A stretch of DNA of 64,000 nt from JABDQW01 sp942492025 (lineage in GTDB: Bacteria; Pseudomonadota; Gammaproteobacteria; SZUA-229), in NCBI GenBank assembly GCA_942492025.1, contig CALODJ010000009.1, positions 1 through 64,000 on the forward strand, read 5' to 3'. Of this stretch, positions 53,285 to 62,021 are shown piece by piece. A model generated the notes under the pieces. It was not told the origin of the DNA. It saw only the letters and a program-made list of their open reading frames with translations, and did not search any database. Both the position numbers and the translations under genes were made by a program. Numbering within the stretch: the stretch's first letter is position 1; each line of letters opens with the position of its first letter.

Positions 53285-53406
53285 TGGCCCGTGTTTGATG
53301 ACAATCGCGCTAATCAGGGGATTGCGTCGCTTCGCTCGCAAAGACGAAGAAGAATGAGTTGCAGGCCACGTCAATGTCCTGGTATTTCCCATTGCCTTAG
53401 AGAATG

Positions 53407-54735
53407 TTACAAAACAATCGTCACACTCACACCGCCTAACGCGCTTTTCTTGATCTCGATCGATCCCCGGTAAGCAGAGACGATATTGTGTACGATTGAC
53501 AAACCTATACCGTGGCCGGGTGTAGCCTCATCGGCACGCACACCGCGCTGCAATAACTGCTCGACCTGCTCGGGCTTCATACCTGGGCCGTCATCTTCGA
53601 TTCGCAGGTTCAGCTTTTTGCCTTGTTGTTCGGCACTGATGGTCACATGGTGCTTGCACCATTTGAAGGCGTTATCCAGCAGGTTGCCGAGGATTTCGAG
53701 CAGGTCACCTTCATCACCCTTGAACATCAGCGAAGGATCAACATTGACTTCAATAATGTACTGTTTGCCACCATACACCTTCAACAGGGAATCGGTGAGA
53801 CGGTTAATAGCGGCTTCCACCTCGACATATTTACCAATGCCGCTGGAACCTGCCGTCGCGGCGCGTTGTAACTGATATTCAACAATGCTATTCATGCGCT
53901 TGATCTGCTCCTTGAATACGCGGATGGTTTTGTCATCCTTGCCGGCGAGCGAACTTTGTAACACGGCTAGAGGTGTCTTCAGGCTGTGAGCAAGGTCACC
54001 CAGTGCATTGCGGTAGCGTATTTTATGTTCGCGTTCATGCTCAAGTAAAATATTAATATTATCTGTCAATCTTCTGATTTCATGAGGATATTCCGCTTCG
54101 ATTCGTTCTTGGTTAGCGTTTTCGATGCGGTTCAGCTCGACGCCTACCTGGCGCAGTGGGCGCAGTCCCCATCGCAGGATGAGCGCCTGGCTAAGCAGCA
54201 GAAACACCGCCATCATCAGCAGATAACCCCACAGGGCTGCCCGGTAGCGGTTGATTTGTCGGGTCAACGAACTCAGATCTGTGGAGATATTGAACGTCAA
54301 TGCCAGCGCATCGGCCTCACCATAGGCATTGGCTGCCCAGTTCACCCCGTAGGCCAGCGTGTAATAATCAGCATCACCGATGCGGGACTCTGTAAATCGT
54401 GTCTCACCGCGCCCGAGGGCAACCGGAGATGGCGGCTCTGCTCCCAGTACCGACGACGACTGCCACAGGGTTTCACCGCTGTTGCTGGTGATGAAGGCAT
54501 AGACACCGGAACTGGGCAGCCCCAACAACACATCGAGCTCATCCGTCGGCATGATCAGACCCTCATTTCCCACTTCCGCTGCAGCCATCAATGCGTACAG
54601 CTGGCTGGTCAGCTTGTCGTGCAGCGCAGTTTCAGCACTGTCGGAGAATGCGCGGTCCAACGTCAAGGCAGTCAGGCTGATGAAGATCACCAGTACCAGT
54701 GTCGCGCTCAGGATGATGCGCAGGTTGAGTGACAT
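53407..54735 (-). CDS. phoQ: Sensor histidine kinase, PhoQ-like
   Basis: 442 aa: two membrane helices (about 8-28 and 168-190), a periplasmic sensor domain between them, HAMP (about 190-240), HisKA with ALGDLAHSLKTPLAVLQSSL (phospho-accepting His) and HATPase with ILGNLLDNAFKWCKHHV, EDDGPGMKPEQ and GHGIGLSIVHNIV. PhoQ of enterics has the same SLKTPLAVLQS motif. It is coupled to the response regulator gene, which it follows by 9 bp. AAGGAG precedes the ATG. It may sense divalent cations or envelope stress; the ligand is not proven here. Confidence 0.88.
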   Translation of the reverse strand: MSLNLRIILSATLVLVIFISLTALTLDRAFSDSAETALHDKLTSQLYALMAAAEVGNEGLIMPTDELDVLLGLPSSGVYAFITSNSGETLWQSSSVLGAEPPSPVALGRGETRFTESRIGDADYYTLAYGVNWAANAYGEADALALTFNISTDLSSLTRQINRYRAALWGYLLMMAVFLLLSQALILRWGLRPLRQVGVELNRIENANQERIEAEYPHEIRRLTDNINILLEHEREHKIRYRNALGDLAHSLKTPLAVLQSSLAGKDDKTIRVFKEQIKRMNSIVEYQLQRAATAGSSGIGKYVEVEAAINRLTDSLLKVYGGKQYIIEVNVDPSLMFKGDEGDLLEILGNLLDNAFKWCKHHVTISAEQQGKKLNLRIEDDGPGMKPEQVEQLLQRGVRADEATPGHGIGLSIVHNIVSAYRGSIEIKKSALGGVSVTIVL

Positions 54736-54744
54736 CAACGCTCC

Positions 54745-55428
54745 TTAACGTTCGCCGTCACACAGCGTGAAACGGTATCCGCGGTTGCGCAGGGTTTCGA
54801 TCGGCTGCAGTGAACCTTTGGGGTCGAGCTTTTTGCGCAAGCGCCCGATCAGCACCTCGATGACGTTGCTGTCACGGTCGTCGTCGTGCGGGTAGAGGTA
54901 GTCGGCCAGCTTTGCCTTGGATACGGCCTCACTCGAGTGTCGCATCAGGTACTCCAGTAGGCGGTATTCGAACGCGGTCACATCCAGCACTTCGTCCTCC
55001 AGCAATACTTGCTGTGTACCCAGGTTCAGCGCCACCGCACCACAACGCAGTTCGGTGGTCGGCGTACCGGTAGCACGGCGCAGCAATGCCTTCAGCCGGG
55101 CCAGCAGTTCTTCCATCTGGAATGGCTTCACCAGGTAATCGTCGGCGCCGGCTTCGAGGCCTTCGACCTTTTCCTGCCAGCGGCTGCGTGCTGTCAGAAT
55201 CAACACCGGCAGGGTATGGCCATGGTCGCGCAGGCGCCGGATGATTTCAATGCCGGAGATGCCGGGCAGGCCGATATCGATAATGGCTGCATCCAGCGGA
55301 TACTCGCTGGCAAAGAACAGGCCCTCGTTGCCTTCACCGCTGGTATCGACGGTATAGCCTTCGCTCTCGAGGTGCTGGCGAATATGGGCCTGCAGATCGA
55401 GTTCATCTTCAACCACCAGAATGCGCAT
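54745..55428 (-). CDS. phoP: OmpR-family response regulator, PhoP-like
   Basis: 227 aa. Receiver domain (about 1-115; RILVVEDELDLQAHIRQHL, IIDIGLPGISGIEIIRRLRD with the phospho-Asp, LILTARSRWQEKVEGLEAGA, DDYLVKPFQ) and an OmpR/PhoB winged helix (about 128-225; VTAFEYRLLEYLMRHSSEAV, SNVIEVLIGRLRKKL, TLRNRGYRF). It pairs with the downstream histidine kinase gene. Confidence 0.9.
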   Translation of the reverse strand: MRILVVEDELDLQAHIRQHLESEGYTVDTSGEGNEGLFFASEYPLDAAIIDIGLPGISGIEIIRRLRDHGHTLPVLILTARSRWQEKVEGLEAGADDYLVKPFQMEELLARLKALLRRATGTPTTELRCGAVALNLGTQQVLLEDEVLDVTAFEYRLLEYLMRHSSEAVSKAKLADYLYPHDDDRDSNVIEVLIGRLRKKLDPKGSLQPIETLRNRGYRFTLCDGER

Positions 55429-55430
55429 GG

Positions 55431-55679
55431 TTACTGCTTCGAAATCACCTTGCCGCTGTTGGCATCGATCACGATGATATGCACATCACCAGCAGCGCTC
55501 AGTGTTTTCACCCGGTAAACCGTGCTGTTGCTCGCCTGCACCTGTTTTATTGCGAGCACACGCCCTGGATAGACACTCTGGGCAATCGACACCGCTTTCT
55601 GTTCGCCGATATCAGCCTGTGTCGCCGACGACATCAGCATAAGCAAAGCCAGCAGAGGCGAGAATAGAAACTTATTCAT
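55431..55679 (-). CDS. PepSY-domain periplasmic protein
   Basis: 82 aa: signal peptide (MNKFLFSPLLALLMLMSSAT) and a PepSY domain (EQKAVSIAQSVYPGRVLAIK, VYRVKTLSAAGDVHIIVIDA, NSGKVI). PepSY proteins often accompany PhoPQ-type two-component systems and may feed back on the kinase. First gene of the three-gene operon, 2 bp before the regulator gene. I took the ATG at 55679; an upstream ATG is two codons away. Confidence 0.85.
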   Translation of the reverse strand: MNKFLFSPLLALLMLMSSATQADIGEQKAVSIAQSVYPGRVLAIKQVQASNSTVYRVKTLSAAGDVHIIVIDANSGKVISKQ

Positions 55680-55759
55680 GGGCATAACCGTAACGTTGTC
55701 CAAACGGCAAGCTTACACGAGCCGGCGTGTGCAAGGCCACTCCCAGTCCAGCACTCCTA

Positions 55760-56002
55760 GCCCGCATTTCTCACCAGGATCACGGGAGCAGGCGCAGGAT
55801 TCGTGTTCGTAAGCGCCGCTCTGGAGCGAAAAGCGTGGCAATAGCTACGGTTTGAGTGAAGAGCAAGCTTACGGACACGAAGACCAGCCTGAACCGTGAT
55901 AGGCAGGCTTGCATAACACGCTGCATTTTGGTTCATCCTGGCTTTACTCCATATAGCCAATGCCATATCAGTTTTCTACGCCGCCTGGTGAGAAGTGCGG
56001 GC
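55760..56002 (-). repeat. MITE-1 copy E, full length (243 bp)
   Basis: Ends are perfect 19-bp inverse repeats except one base. Flanked by CTA at the left and TAG at the right. Differs from copy F by only about ten bases by eye. Confidence 0.9.
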
Positions 56003-56020
56003 TAGACGAGGCCTTTTGCC

Positions 56021-56443
56021 TCAATAGTCACGATAGATCAGATCGACGTTATTAAAGTGCAGGCCCAGCAGTAGCCTGAAACGATCGTAGTCATTCCAGT
56101 CATCGTAGTGGTTGTGCACGATCACATGATCGACGTGCTTGTGTCCACGGTGTTGATGGCCGTAGTGCTTGTGACCATGACCGTGTTTGTGGCCCTTGTG
56201 ATGGCCAGAATAGGGGCGATGATCGTAAGCACGATGCCCCTTGCCGCCGCGGTGCGTCTGGCGATACTCGCGCTGATGACTCTTGCCACCGTCGTGTTTC
56301 TTGTAAACACGGTCATGGCCGCGACCACGGTGGTCATCGGCCATTGAAACGGCAGGCGGCAGTACCGAACCCAGACCCAAACCCATAGCCAGCAAACCTG
56401 CCAACGGCAGCGTTTTAAGTCGTGAAAGCTTTTTCATCATCAT
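56021..56443 (-). CDS. His-rich secreted protein
   Basis: 140 aa: signal peptide (LKTLPLAGLLAMGLGLGSVL) and a mature part rich in His/Gly/Arg/Lys (KGHKHGHGHKHYGHQHRGHK) with a short ordered tail (DWNDYDRFRLLLGLHFNNVD). The His clusters suggest metal binding (Ni, Zn or Cu). No cysteines; similar to RcnB-like or other small His-rich periplasmic proteins, but I cannot assign a family. MITE copy E lies 18 bp beyond its stop. Confidence 0.65.
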   Translation of the reverse strand: MMMKKLSRLKTLPLAGLLAMGLGLGSVLPPAVSMADDHRGRGHDRVYKKHDGGKSHQREYRQTHRGGKGHRAYDHRPYSGHHKGHKHGHGHKHYGHQHRGHKHVDHVIVHNHYDDWNDYDRFRLLLGLHFNNVDLIYRDY

Positions 56444-56528
56444 TCTCCGATAAAAGTTACAAGATCGGGTTTCTCCCGATGGTTGTACGATATCGCCGAA
56501 TGAATGAACGAAAGCTGAACAAGTAAAT

Positions 56529-56632
56529 AAAGGAAACTCTGATTAATTCATAGCTTACCTGGCGAAAAATAAAAATCGACTTTTTATTCTTCGTGTTCTG
56601 ATAATTTCTGGATGGGATTATTCAGAGCCTCC
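56529..56632. repeat. Repeat family R3, copy 3 (shortened)
   Basis: AAGGAAACTCTGATTAATTC at the left and TTATTCAGAGCCTCC at the right, but the central hairpin of copies 1 and 2 is missing. Confidence 0.7.
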
Positions 56633-56707
56633 TTGTATCAAACAGTGAATGCAGCATTTATCACACTATTCGTGTATGGCCCCCAAGTGACTGATAAACT
56701 CTCGTCC

Positions 56708-56799
56708 GCATAGCACACTGTATTTTGTGTCATCCTGGCTCTACTCCGAATAGCCAAACCCATTACAGTTTTCTACGTCGCCTGGTGAGAAATGCGGGC
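56708..56799 (-). repeat. MITE-1 copy H, right half only
   Basis: Shares ATTTTGTGTCATCCTGGCTC...CAGTTTTCTACGTCGCCTGG with the full copies and ends GTGAGAAATGCGGGC, then TAG. The other half is missing. Its end supplies the stop codon of the 56799 gene. Confidence 0.8.
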
Positions 56800-56996
56800 T
56801 AGATCCTGGAAAAAGTATATTCGCTCCCTTTACGATTCACCCTGATGCTCGAGCGACCAAAAAATATTTCCTCACCGTCCGCGATATCTCTCGGATCGCC
56901 GGCAACGGCGATAAACCCCTCGCGCGCAACGCCGCAATGTAAAACACCGATTTTACCGTAGTGACGCGGTGCCAGAGTGATGGAGTCTTCAGACAT
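56799..56996 (-). CDS. Hypothetical protein cut by a MITE end
   Basis: 65 aa: MSEDSITLAPRHYGKIGVLH, then GFIAVAGDPRDIADGEEIFF and RVNRKGSEYTFSRI. A good ribosome site (GAGGT) precedes it. The stop TAG (56799-56801) is formed by the last base of MITE-1 copy H and its TA flank, so the original protein was probably longer. No domain recognised. Confidence 0.5.
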   Translation of the reverse strand: MSEDSITLAPRHYGKIGVLHCGVAREGFIAVAGDPRDIADGEEIFFGRSSIRVNRKGSEYTFSRI

Positions 56997-57427
56997 AATT
57001 CTTACCTCGTGTTAATTACCGGTTATGGATACGTAATCAATAAATTGTAAAAATTATGTTCTTGACTCAATGCGAACAAATCGACAAACAGGATTTTTCA
57101 ATATTTGATGCGCCACAGTACGCGCATCTGCCACTTTAAACAAGCTTTAACCCGCATTTGTGACCAGATGGCGACACAATCACACAGCAATTTAATGATC
57201 AGCTGATCAATTATTCATCGCATAAGACAGAAGAGCTTAGCGGCGCCAGGTCGTGAGTCAGATGGTTGAGATGAAAAACCGGGAGTTGTATCATGCCCCC
57301 GAACGCCTGACCCTCGATGCACTTTGACGGCTCGGGATTTCCGCATCGTTGCTACGCGCAGAAATCCAGGTGACCGGCGCTCTGTGGTCACGCTTTACCT
57401 CGCTTAGCTATATCTGTGTCAGGACTA
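56997..57427. other. Gene-free stretch with a MITE stub
   Basis: No gene. ACCCGCATTTGTGACCAG at about 57150 is a degraded MITE terminus. Confidence 0.4.
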
Positions 57428-57670
57428 GCCCGCATTTCTCACCAGGCGGCGTAGAAAACTGATATGGCATTGGCTATATGGAGTAAAGCCAGGATGACCC
57501 AAAATACAGTGCGTTATTCAAGCCTGCCTATCACGGTTCAGGCTGGTCTTCGTGTCCGCAAGCTTGCTCTTCACTCAAACCGTAGCTATTGCTACGCTTT
57601 TCGCTCCAGAGCGGCGCTTACGAACACGAATCCTGCGCCTGCTCCCGTGATCCTGGTGAGAAATGCGCGC
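57428..57670 (+). repeat. MITE-1 copy F, full length (243 bp)
   Basis: Left end GCCCGCATTTCTCACCAGG, right end GGTGAGAAATGCGCGC (one base changed). Flanks CTA and TAG. The best comparison partner for copy E. Confidence 0.9.
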
Positions 57671-57676
57671 TAGCTG

Positions 57677-57725
57677 TATTTCTCACCAGCGCGAGAGATG
57701 ATTACGCAGAGATTTGGATTCACAT
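57677..57725 (+). repeat. MITE-2 left-end fragment
   Basis: TATTTCTCACCAGCGCGAGA, GATGATTACGCAGAGATT and GGATTCACA match the left part of the 29491 element. It lies directly behind MITE-1 copy F. Confidence 0.6.
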
Positions 57726-57866
57726 CAATATTGATCCGAAGTAAACTTCCTTGGCTTTAATTCCTGCTATCGAGCTGTGGCTTTCAATGGTCGATCAGTC
57801 TTCTATGGGGAAGCCAATGTAGTCAACTACTAATTCAAAAATGATTGAAACAATGGAGTCTAAATT

Positions 57867-58739
57867 ATGCATATTAAGAACACTATTATTATGACCGGGC
57901 TAATAGGCCTGCTATCGGCAAGTGTATTGATGGTGGGTTGTGCCCAGAACAAATCCCAGGCTGAATTAAAAGAGACCGTTACCCAGGCGGATCTGGTCAA
58001 AGGCGAAGGCACGGGAATCATCGCAGACATTGGTATACTGGCTGCATCCAGTTTTGAGTTTGATAGTGCCGAACTGACTGATGCGGGTAAAGCAGCGATC
58101 GAGGCCTACAGAGAAAAACTTGGACCTGAACTCACCGATGCTTTTAAGGTGATCATTGTGGGTCATACGGATACTACGGGTGATGAAAGTTATAACATGG
58201 CGTTATCGCTCAGGCGTGCCCGGAGTGTGGCTGATTACCTGATAGCCACTGGCGTTAATGCGGATAAAATACGGGCTATCGGGCGAGGACCCAAAGATCC
58301 GATAGCTTCAAACGATACCCGCGAAGGCCGGATGCAGAATCGCCGTGTAGATGTTCTGGTTATCGCTGAGGTGCGTGCTCTGGATACACTGGAGTTTCCA
58401 AGCGCTGCACTATTTGAACGCGACAGTGCTGATCTAGATGATGAAGGGAAGTCCTTTCTCGATAAAAATATTTTGACGGCCAAAGAGCTGATGAGCCGTG
58501 CGAGTTTTATCGAAATCATTGGACATACCGATGACAAATGGGAGGCTGATTACAATATAGAGCTTTCAGAGAAACGCGCCGCAACGGTACGCGACTATCT
58601 GGTCAGTCAAGGCGTTGATGAGAGTAAAATTGTTACCACAGGTATGGGAGAAGCAATGCCAATTGCCAGTAATGCTACCAGGGCAGGCCGTGCAGCGAAC
58701 CGCCGTGTTCAAATCCTGGTTTTAGGGCGAACAAAATAA
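57867..58739 (+). CDS. Lipoprotein with two tandem OmpA domains
   Basis: 290 aa: lipoprotein signal (SASVLMVGC, lipobox around 22-25) and then two OmpA-like peptidoglycan-binding domains in tandem (about 60-168 and 178-288). Each has the NHxD-type core: VGHTDTTGDESYNMALSLRR then RAIGRGPKDPIASN, and IGHTDDKWEADYNIELSEKR then VTTGMGEAMPIASNATRAGR. Single OmpA domains are usual in Pal-like lipoproteins; the double arrangement is uncommon. It likely tethers the outer membrane to the cell wall at two sites. Confidence 0.85.
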   Translation: MHIKNTIIMTGLIGLLSASVLMVGCAQNKSQAELKETVTQADLVKGEGTGIIADIGILAASSFEFDSAELTDAGKAAIEAYREKLGPELTDAFKVIIVGHTDTTGDESYNMALSLRRARSVADYLIATGVNADKIRAIGRGPKDPIASNDTREGRMQNRRVDVLVIAEVRALDTLEFPSAALFERDSADLDDEGKSFLDKNILTAKELMSRASFIEIIGHTDDKWEADYNIELSEKRAATVRDYLVSQGVDESKIVTTGMGEAMPIASNATRAGRAANRRVQILVLGRTK

Positions 58740-58797
58740 TCACCTGTTATAAAACCGTTGATGACACCCGCCGCCTGTATGCGGTGGGTTTCTTCTA

Positions 58798-58957
58798 GCC
58801 CGCATTTCTCACCAGAATCACGGTTCAGGCTGGTCTTCGTGTCCGTAAGCTTGCTCTTCACTCAAACCGTAGCTATTGCTACGCTTCTCGCTCCAGAGCG
58901 GCGCTTACGAACACGAATCCTGCGCCTGCTCCCGTCATTTTGGTGAGAAATGCGGGC
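58798..58957 (+). repeat. MITE-1 copy G, internally deleted (160 bp)
   Basis: Both termini are intact (flanks CTA and TAG), but the left interior of about 83 bp is missing; the central hairpin part is complete. Confidence 0.88.
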
Positions 58958-59022
58958 TAGGCCTGACACTGCCGATGCAATCAAGAACACGATCACATTG
59001 TTGTAATAATGAAATATTGACC

Positions 59023-59090
59023 GTAGGGTGCGCCGTGCGCACCGAGACTGGGCAACACACTTAATTCTCGCGGTGCGCACGGCACCCCTT
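59023..59090. repeat. GTAGGGTGCGC inverted repeat (family R2), copy 3
   Basis: GTAGGGTGCGCCGTGCGCACC and inverse GGTGCGCACGGCACCCC around about 27 bases. Confidence 0.8.
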
Positions 59091-59238
59091 CGATCGGTCC
59101 ATTCAGCTGTCAGTTAACGCCTGAGTCTTTTTCACGATTTATAAGGTCAGATCTGAGTCACTACCGGTGTTATGATTCGGTGTCTATCAGGCCACAATTC
59201 CAGCTATGCTGAAAAGGGTTATTCTATGACTCGTTTTT

Positions 59239-59454
59239 TCATTTCCACCCCATTAACCAACGGCTGGAATCTTTCAGCTCGTGCCATTGGATTTGATAGA
59301 TATTATGATTGATCACAGCCTCCAGTTCGCAGGCTATGATGCTTTGATCTGATGCACGTATCAGTTTGACGATAATAAAGTGCCGTTCCTTTTGTTTGGG
59401 TTCTACCGCGGTCCACTTCGTCAATAACAGTTTTTCAGGGTTTATTCTGTTCAT
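59239..59454 (-). CDS. TIGR02450 family small Trp-rich protein
   Basis: 71 aa, cytosolic. NPEKLLLTKWTAVEPKQKER, HFIIVKLIRA, CELEAVINHNIYQIQWHELK and SSRWLMGWK match the pattern of TIGR02450 (small, Trp-rich, conserved in proteobacteria). The family function is unknown to me. The frame extends a few codons upstream, but the ATG at 59454 gives the family start. Confidence 0.8.
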   Translation of the reverse strand: MNRINPEKLLLTKWTAVEPKQKERHFIIVKLIRASDQSIIACELEAVINHNIYQIQWHELKDSSRWLMGWK

Positions 59455-59496
59455 GGTATTTCGCGCCCTGGTGAGCAATGCCGTAGTTCCTGTGAG

Positions 59497-60474
59497 TTAT
59501 TCGGTAAATTGAAGTGCCGTCAGTTCACTAGCGCTGATAAATGCTGATTCTACGCGGCCTTTGATGCACCAGTCACCAATGGCCGCGAGTTTGTTCTCTG
59601 TGTCAATCAATGCTTTCGCGCCTGCCTGCTTATTCATGTTGGCATAGAGCCAGCGATGAAGACTGATATGCCTGGCCTTAGTAATATCCCGTTTAAGCAC
59701 ATCGCAAGCTTCCTTGATAAGATGTATTTTCACGTTGTCGTTATCTAGTGAGATATTGGCTTCGGCCCATGAGTTGCTGGAATGAATGACAAGGGTATAG
59801 TCTTTTGGTCTTCCGGGCTTGCTGCTATTGACAGCTATCCAGCTGATATCCGCGTTGTTCACCGTGGCGCAATCAAAATCAGTTCTGAGCGGCTGATCAA
59901 AGCCCAGCATCAGGGTGAAACAGGCTTGCATTTTCTTCTGCCTGAGTTGCTTTGAATGCGTAAAAACCCCGGGCATGAGTGCGGCCGACTGCTGCGCGGG
60001 TACCGCGGTGATGACCCAGTCGAAGGTACCGAGTGATGTGTTCTCATTGGCCTTGAGTGCCCATTGTGCGCCCGCCGTCTGTATCGATGTCACGCGGGTG
60101 TCGTATTGTACGTCAAGGTCGGTGGCAAGCGCCTGGCATAACGCATTCATGCCAGGCACTGCTATATAGTGCGGGTACTCGGCATTCCACTGGCGATGAC
60201 GGACGATGGCATCACGGTCGAGTTCGATAAAGTTAGCGTCCCAGCGCGTGATGATACCTTGCTGGATAAATGGAGAGAGGAAGGTTTTGAAGTCACTGGA
60301 TCTGGCAGTAAAATACTGAGCACCGTGATCATAATGGTACCCTTTTTGCCTTGAAGACATACGCCCGCCTGCACGCCACGATTTCTCAAAGATTTGGATG
60401 TTGCTATTTTTACTGAGGCCTCGGGCTGCAGTGAGTCCAGCCAGGCCGGCACCAACGATTGCTATATTTTTCAT
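59497..60474 (-). CDS. Renalase-like FAD-dependent oxidoreductase
   Basis: 325 aa. MKNIAIVGAGLAGLTAARGL (GxGxxG FAD-binding), IFEKSWRAGGRMSSRQ, YHYDHGAQYFTARS, and near the C-terminus AIGDWCIKGRVESAFISASE. This is the flavoprotein family of NAD(P)/FAD-dependent oxidoreductases related to renalase and amine oxidases, whose bacterial forms oxidise isomeric beta-NAD(P)H. Start ATG at 60474 chosen at the FAD motif; the frame is open further upstream. It is close to the TIGR02450 gene on the same strand. Confidence 0.85.
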   Translation of the reverse strand: MKNIAIVGAGLAGLTAARGLSKNSNIQIFEKSWRAGGRMSSRQKGYHYDHGAQYFTARSSDFKTFLSPFIQQGIITRWDANFIELDRDAIVRHRQWNAEYPHYIAVPGMNALCQALATDLDVQYDTRVTSIQTAGAQWALKANENTSLGTFDWVITAVPAQQSAALMPGVFTHSKQLRQKKMQACFTLMLGFDQPLRTDFDCATVNNADISWIAVNSSKPGRPKDYTLVIHSSNSWAEANISLDNDNVKIHLIKEACDVLKRDITKARHISLHRWLYANMNKQAGAKALIDTENKLAAIGDWCIKGRVESAFISASELTALQFTE

Positions 60475-60977
60475 GGCGATGGAGTATAAGATGTGCTCGA
60501 GTGCAAGACTAGCATCCCCATATTCCGAATGCGACAGGATGCCCCGGATTCGCGATTTGATCAGAGACGTTTGCACCGGTCGCGGCAGCGACGCAGTGCC
60601 CGTCTGGGAGAGTGTGTCACTTCGCTCGTAACGGTATGTGTTAGTTTGTTTATTGCATCTACGTTATGGAGAAACCTTTGTTACCGCAGAGGTGCTGAGG
60701 TGCGGACCACATTGCATGATCTTGCAGGAGCGACTTTAGTCGCGAATTGCTGATGTTCGCGACTAAAGTCGCTCCTACACGAGATCAATAAACTCGACGG
60801 TTAAAACCCCACTATGGGTGTTCGCTTGCTTTAGGCCATCAACCTATATGCGCTCCCGGTTTACATCTGTTTTGGCGGCTTTATGAATATACGTAATTAT
60901 TGAATTTAAAGATAAACGTATTGTCTACTAGTTATATAGATATTTTTTCTAAATGTCGCTCAACTTCGGTACGGAAC
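60475..60977. repeat. Gene-free stretch with a GGAGCGAC inverted repeat
   Basis: At 60726-60776, AGGAGCGACTTTAGTCGCGA and its inverse TCGCGACTAAAGTCGCTCCT flank 11 bases, and each half is itself a hairpin (CGACTTTAGTCG). No gene found. Confidence 0.7.
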
Positions 60978-61385
60978 ATGACAAAAGCCACAAAATACGT
61001 CAATCATATGTATTCGCTATATGCAGGAAGGGCTGCTATGACTGTGGGTGTTGACAGTGAATATAGCAGCGTTCACCCATTTGTATTCGAAAACAAAAGT
61101 CGTATACCCATTGGTCTTATAGCCTTGTCTGCAGACGGTGTTTCAAACCCGGCTGATGTAGATATTTATCACATCAGCGCCTTCACACCTGGTAAAGGCG
61201 ATGGATCAGAGATATTAGGATTTCTGTGCAAAGCAGCAGATGAATATGGAGTTCGTTTATGTATACAGGCAGAAGCCCAATACAACGGAAAACAGACAAT
61301 GACAACGCCTGAGCTCATCGGTTGGTATAACAAATTTGGGTTCACAGGAAGCAGAATGATGCACAGGGAACCTGTAAGCCAATAA
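60978..61385 (+). CDS. GNAT-like acetyltransferase-type protein
   Basis: 135 aa. IYHISAFTPGKGDGSEILGF (resembling the acetyl-CoA loop), KAADEYGVRLCIQAEAQYN and LIGWYNKFGFTGSRMMHREP suggest a small GNAT fold: helix-loop with G-K-G-D-G and a terminal WY.KFGF motif. The evidence is moderate and the acetyl-CoA loop is atypical (GKGDGSE instead of RGxGIG). The family and substrate are unknown. No clear ribosome site at the chosen ATG. Confidence 0.5.
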   Translation: MTKATKYVNHMYSLYAGRAAMTVGVDSEYSSVHPFVFENKSRIPIGLIALSADGVSNPADVDIYHISAFTPGKGDGSEILGFLCKAADEYGVRLCIQAEAQYNGKQTMTTPELIGWYNKFGFTGSRMMHREPVSQ

Positions 61386-61628
61386 TGCCATGAGCGCTTG
61401 GTCGCGCTGTGCTGTAATAAAGTGGCGGGATCTGATCAATCAGTGAATGGTCCCATTTCAATATGATCACTACGGTCCAATGTTCGCTTCGCCGTGTATT
61501 TCCTCGTTTTTTCTGTACTCATAAACGAATCCTGGCACTGTTTTTGTGCGTATTTATAAGCAATTTCAGGCATCTTGAAGTATGCTGGGTGTAAGTGTTT
61601 TGGTTATACAAACAAAGAAGGGGTTCTA

Positions 61629-62021
61629 ATGGAAGGCATAAGTGACATCAAGATTATTGGCATCGATGAAATGCGACCACCACGGATACGCAAAGAACCG
61701 TATATCAACCTCTTTTTTAAACTACACCACAAGGCGCCGAAGGACTGGTGTGAGGAGTTCAATCACCTGGTTGCAAAGAGACAATACCCGATAAAGATCG
61801 AACCCGCCGGTGGCCAATTTATTGAGACCTGGGTGCGAAAGCCTGACGAAATAGAGCATGCTCTCGACGGACTGAAGGAGGCGGTCAGGCAATGTAATCA
61901 AGAGTATATTGCCCGTATTCTTGCTGAAGCAAACGCCACTGCGGAAATGGATGACAATCCGATGGATACGGGGGAACAGGGCAATCTTAATCGGATTGTT
62001 GCAGGATTGAATTACGAGTAG
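61629..62021 (+). CDS. Hypothetical protein (130 aa)
   Basis: Soluble, mixed alpha/beta: MEGISDIKIIGIDEMRPPRI, NLFFKLHHKAPKDWCEEFNH, IETWVRKPDEIEHALDGLKE and a Gln/Asn-rich end. An AAGGGG site precedes the ATG. No recognised domain; coding quality looks good, so I regard it as a real gene of unknown function. Confidence 0.6.
   Translation: MEGISDIKIIGIDEMRPPRIRKEPYINLFFKLHHKAPKDWCEEFNHLVAKRQYPIKIEPAGGQFIETWVRKPDEIEHALDGLKEAVRQCNQEYIARILAEANATAEMDDNPMDTGEQGNLNRIVAGLNYE

Noticed and set aside
57464..57673. 69-codon open frame repeated in MITE-1 copies (also 55757-55966 minus)
   Set aside because: It lies wholly within the repeat, has no ribosome site and is broken in copy D. Its conservation reflects copy similarity, not coding.
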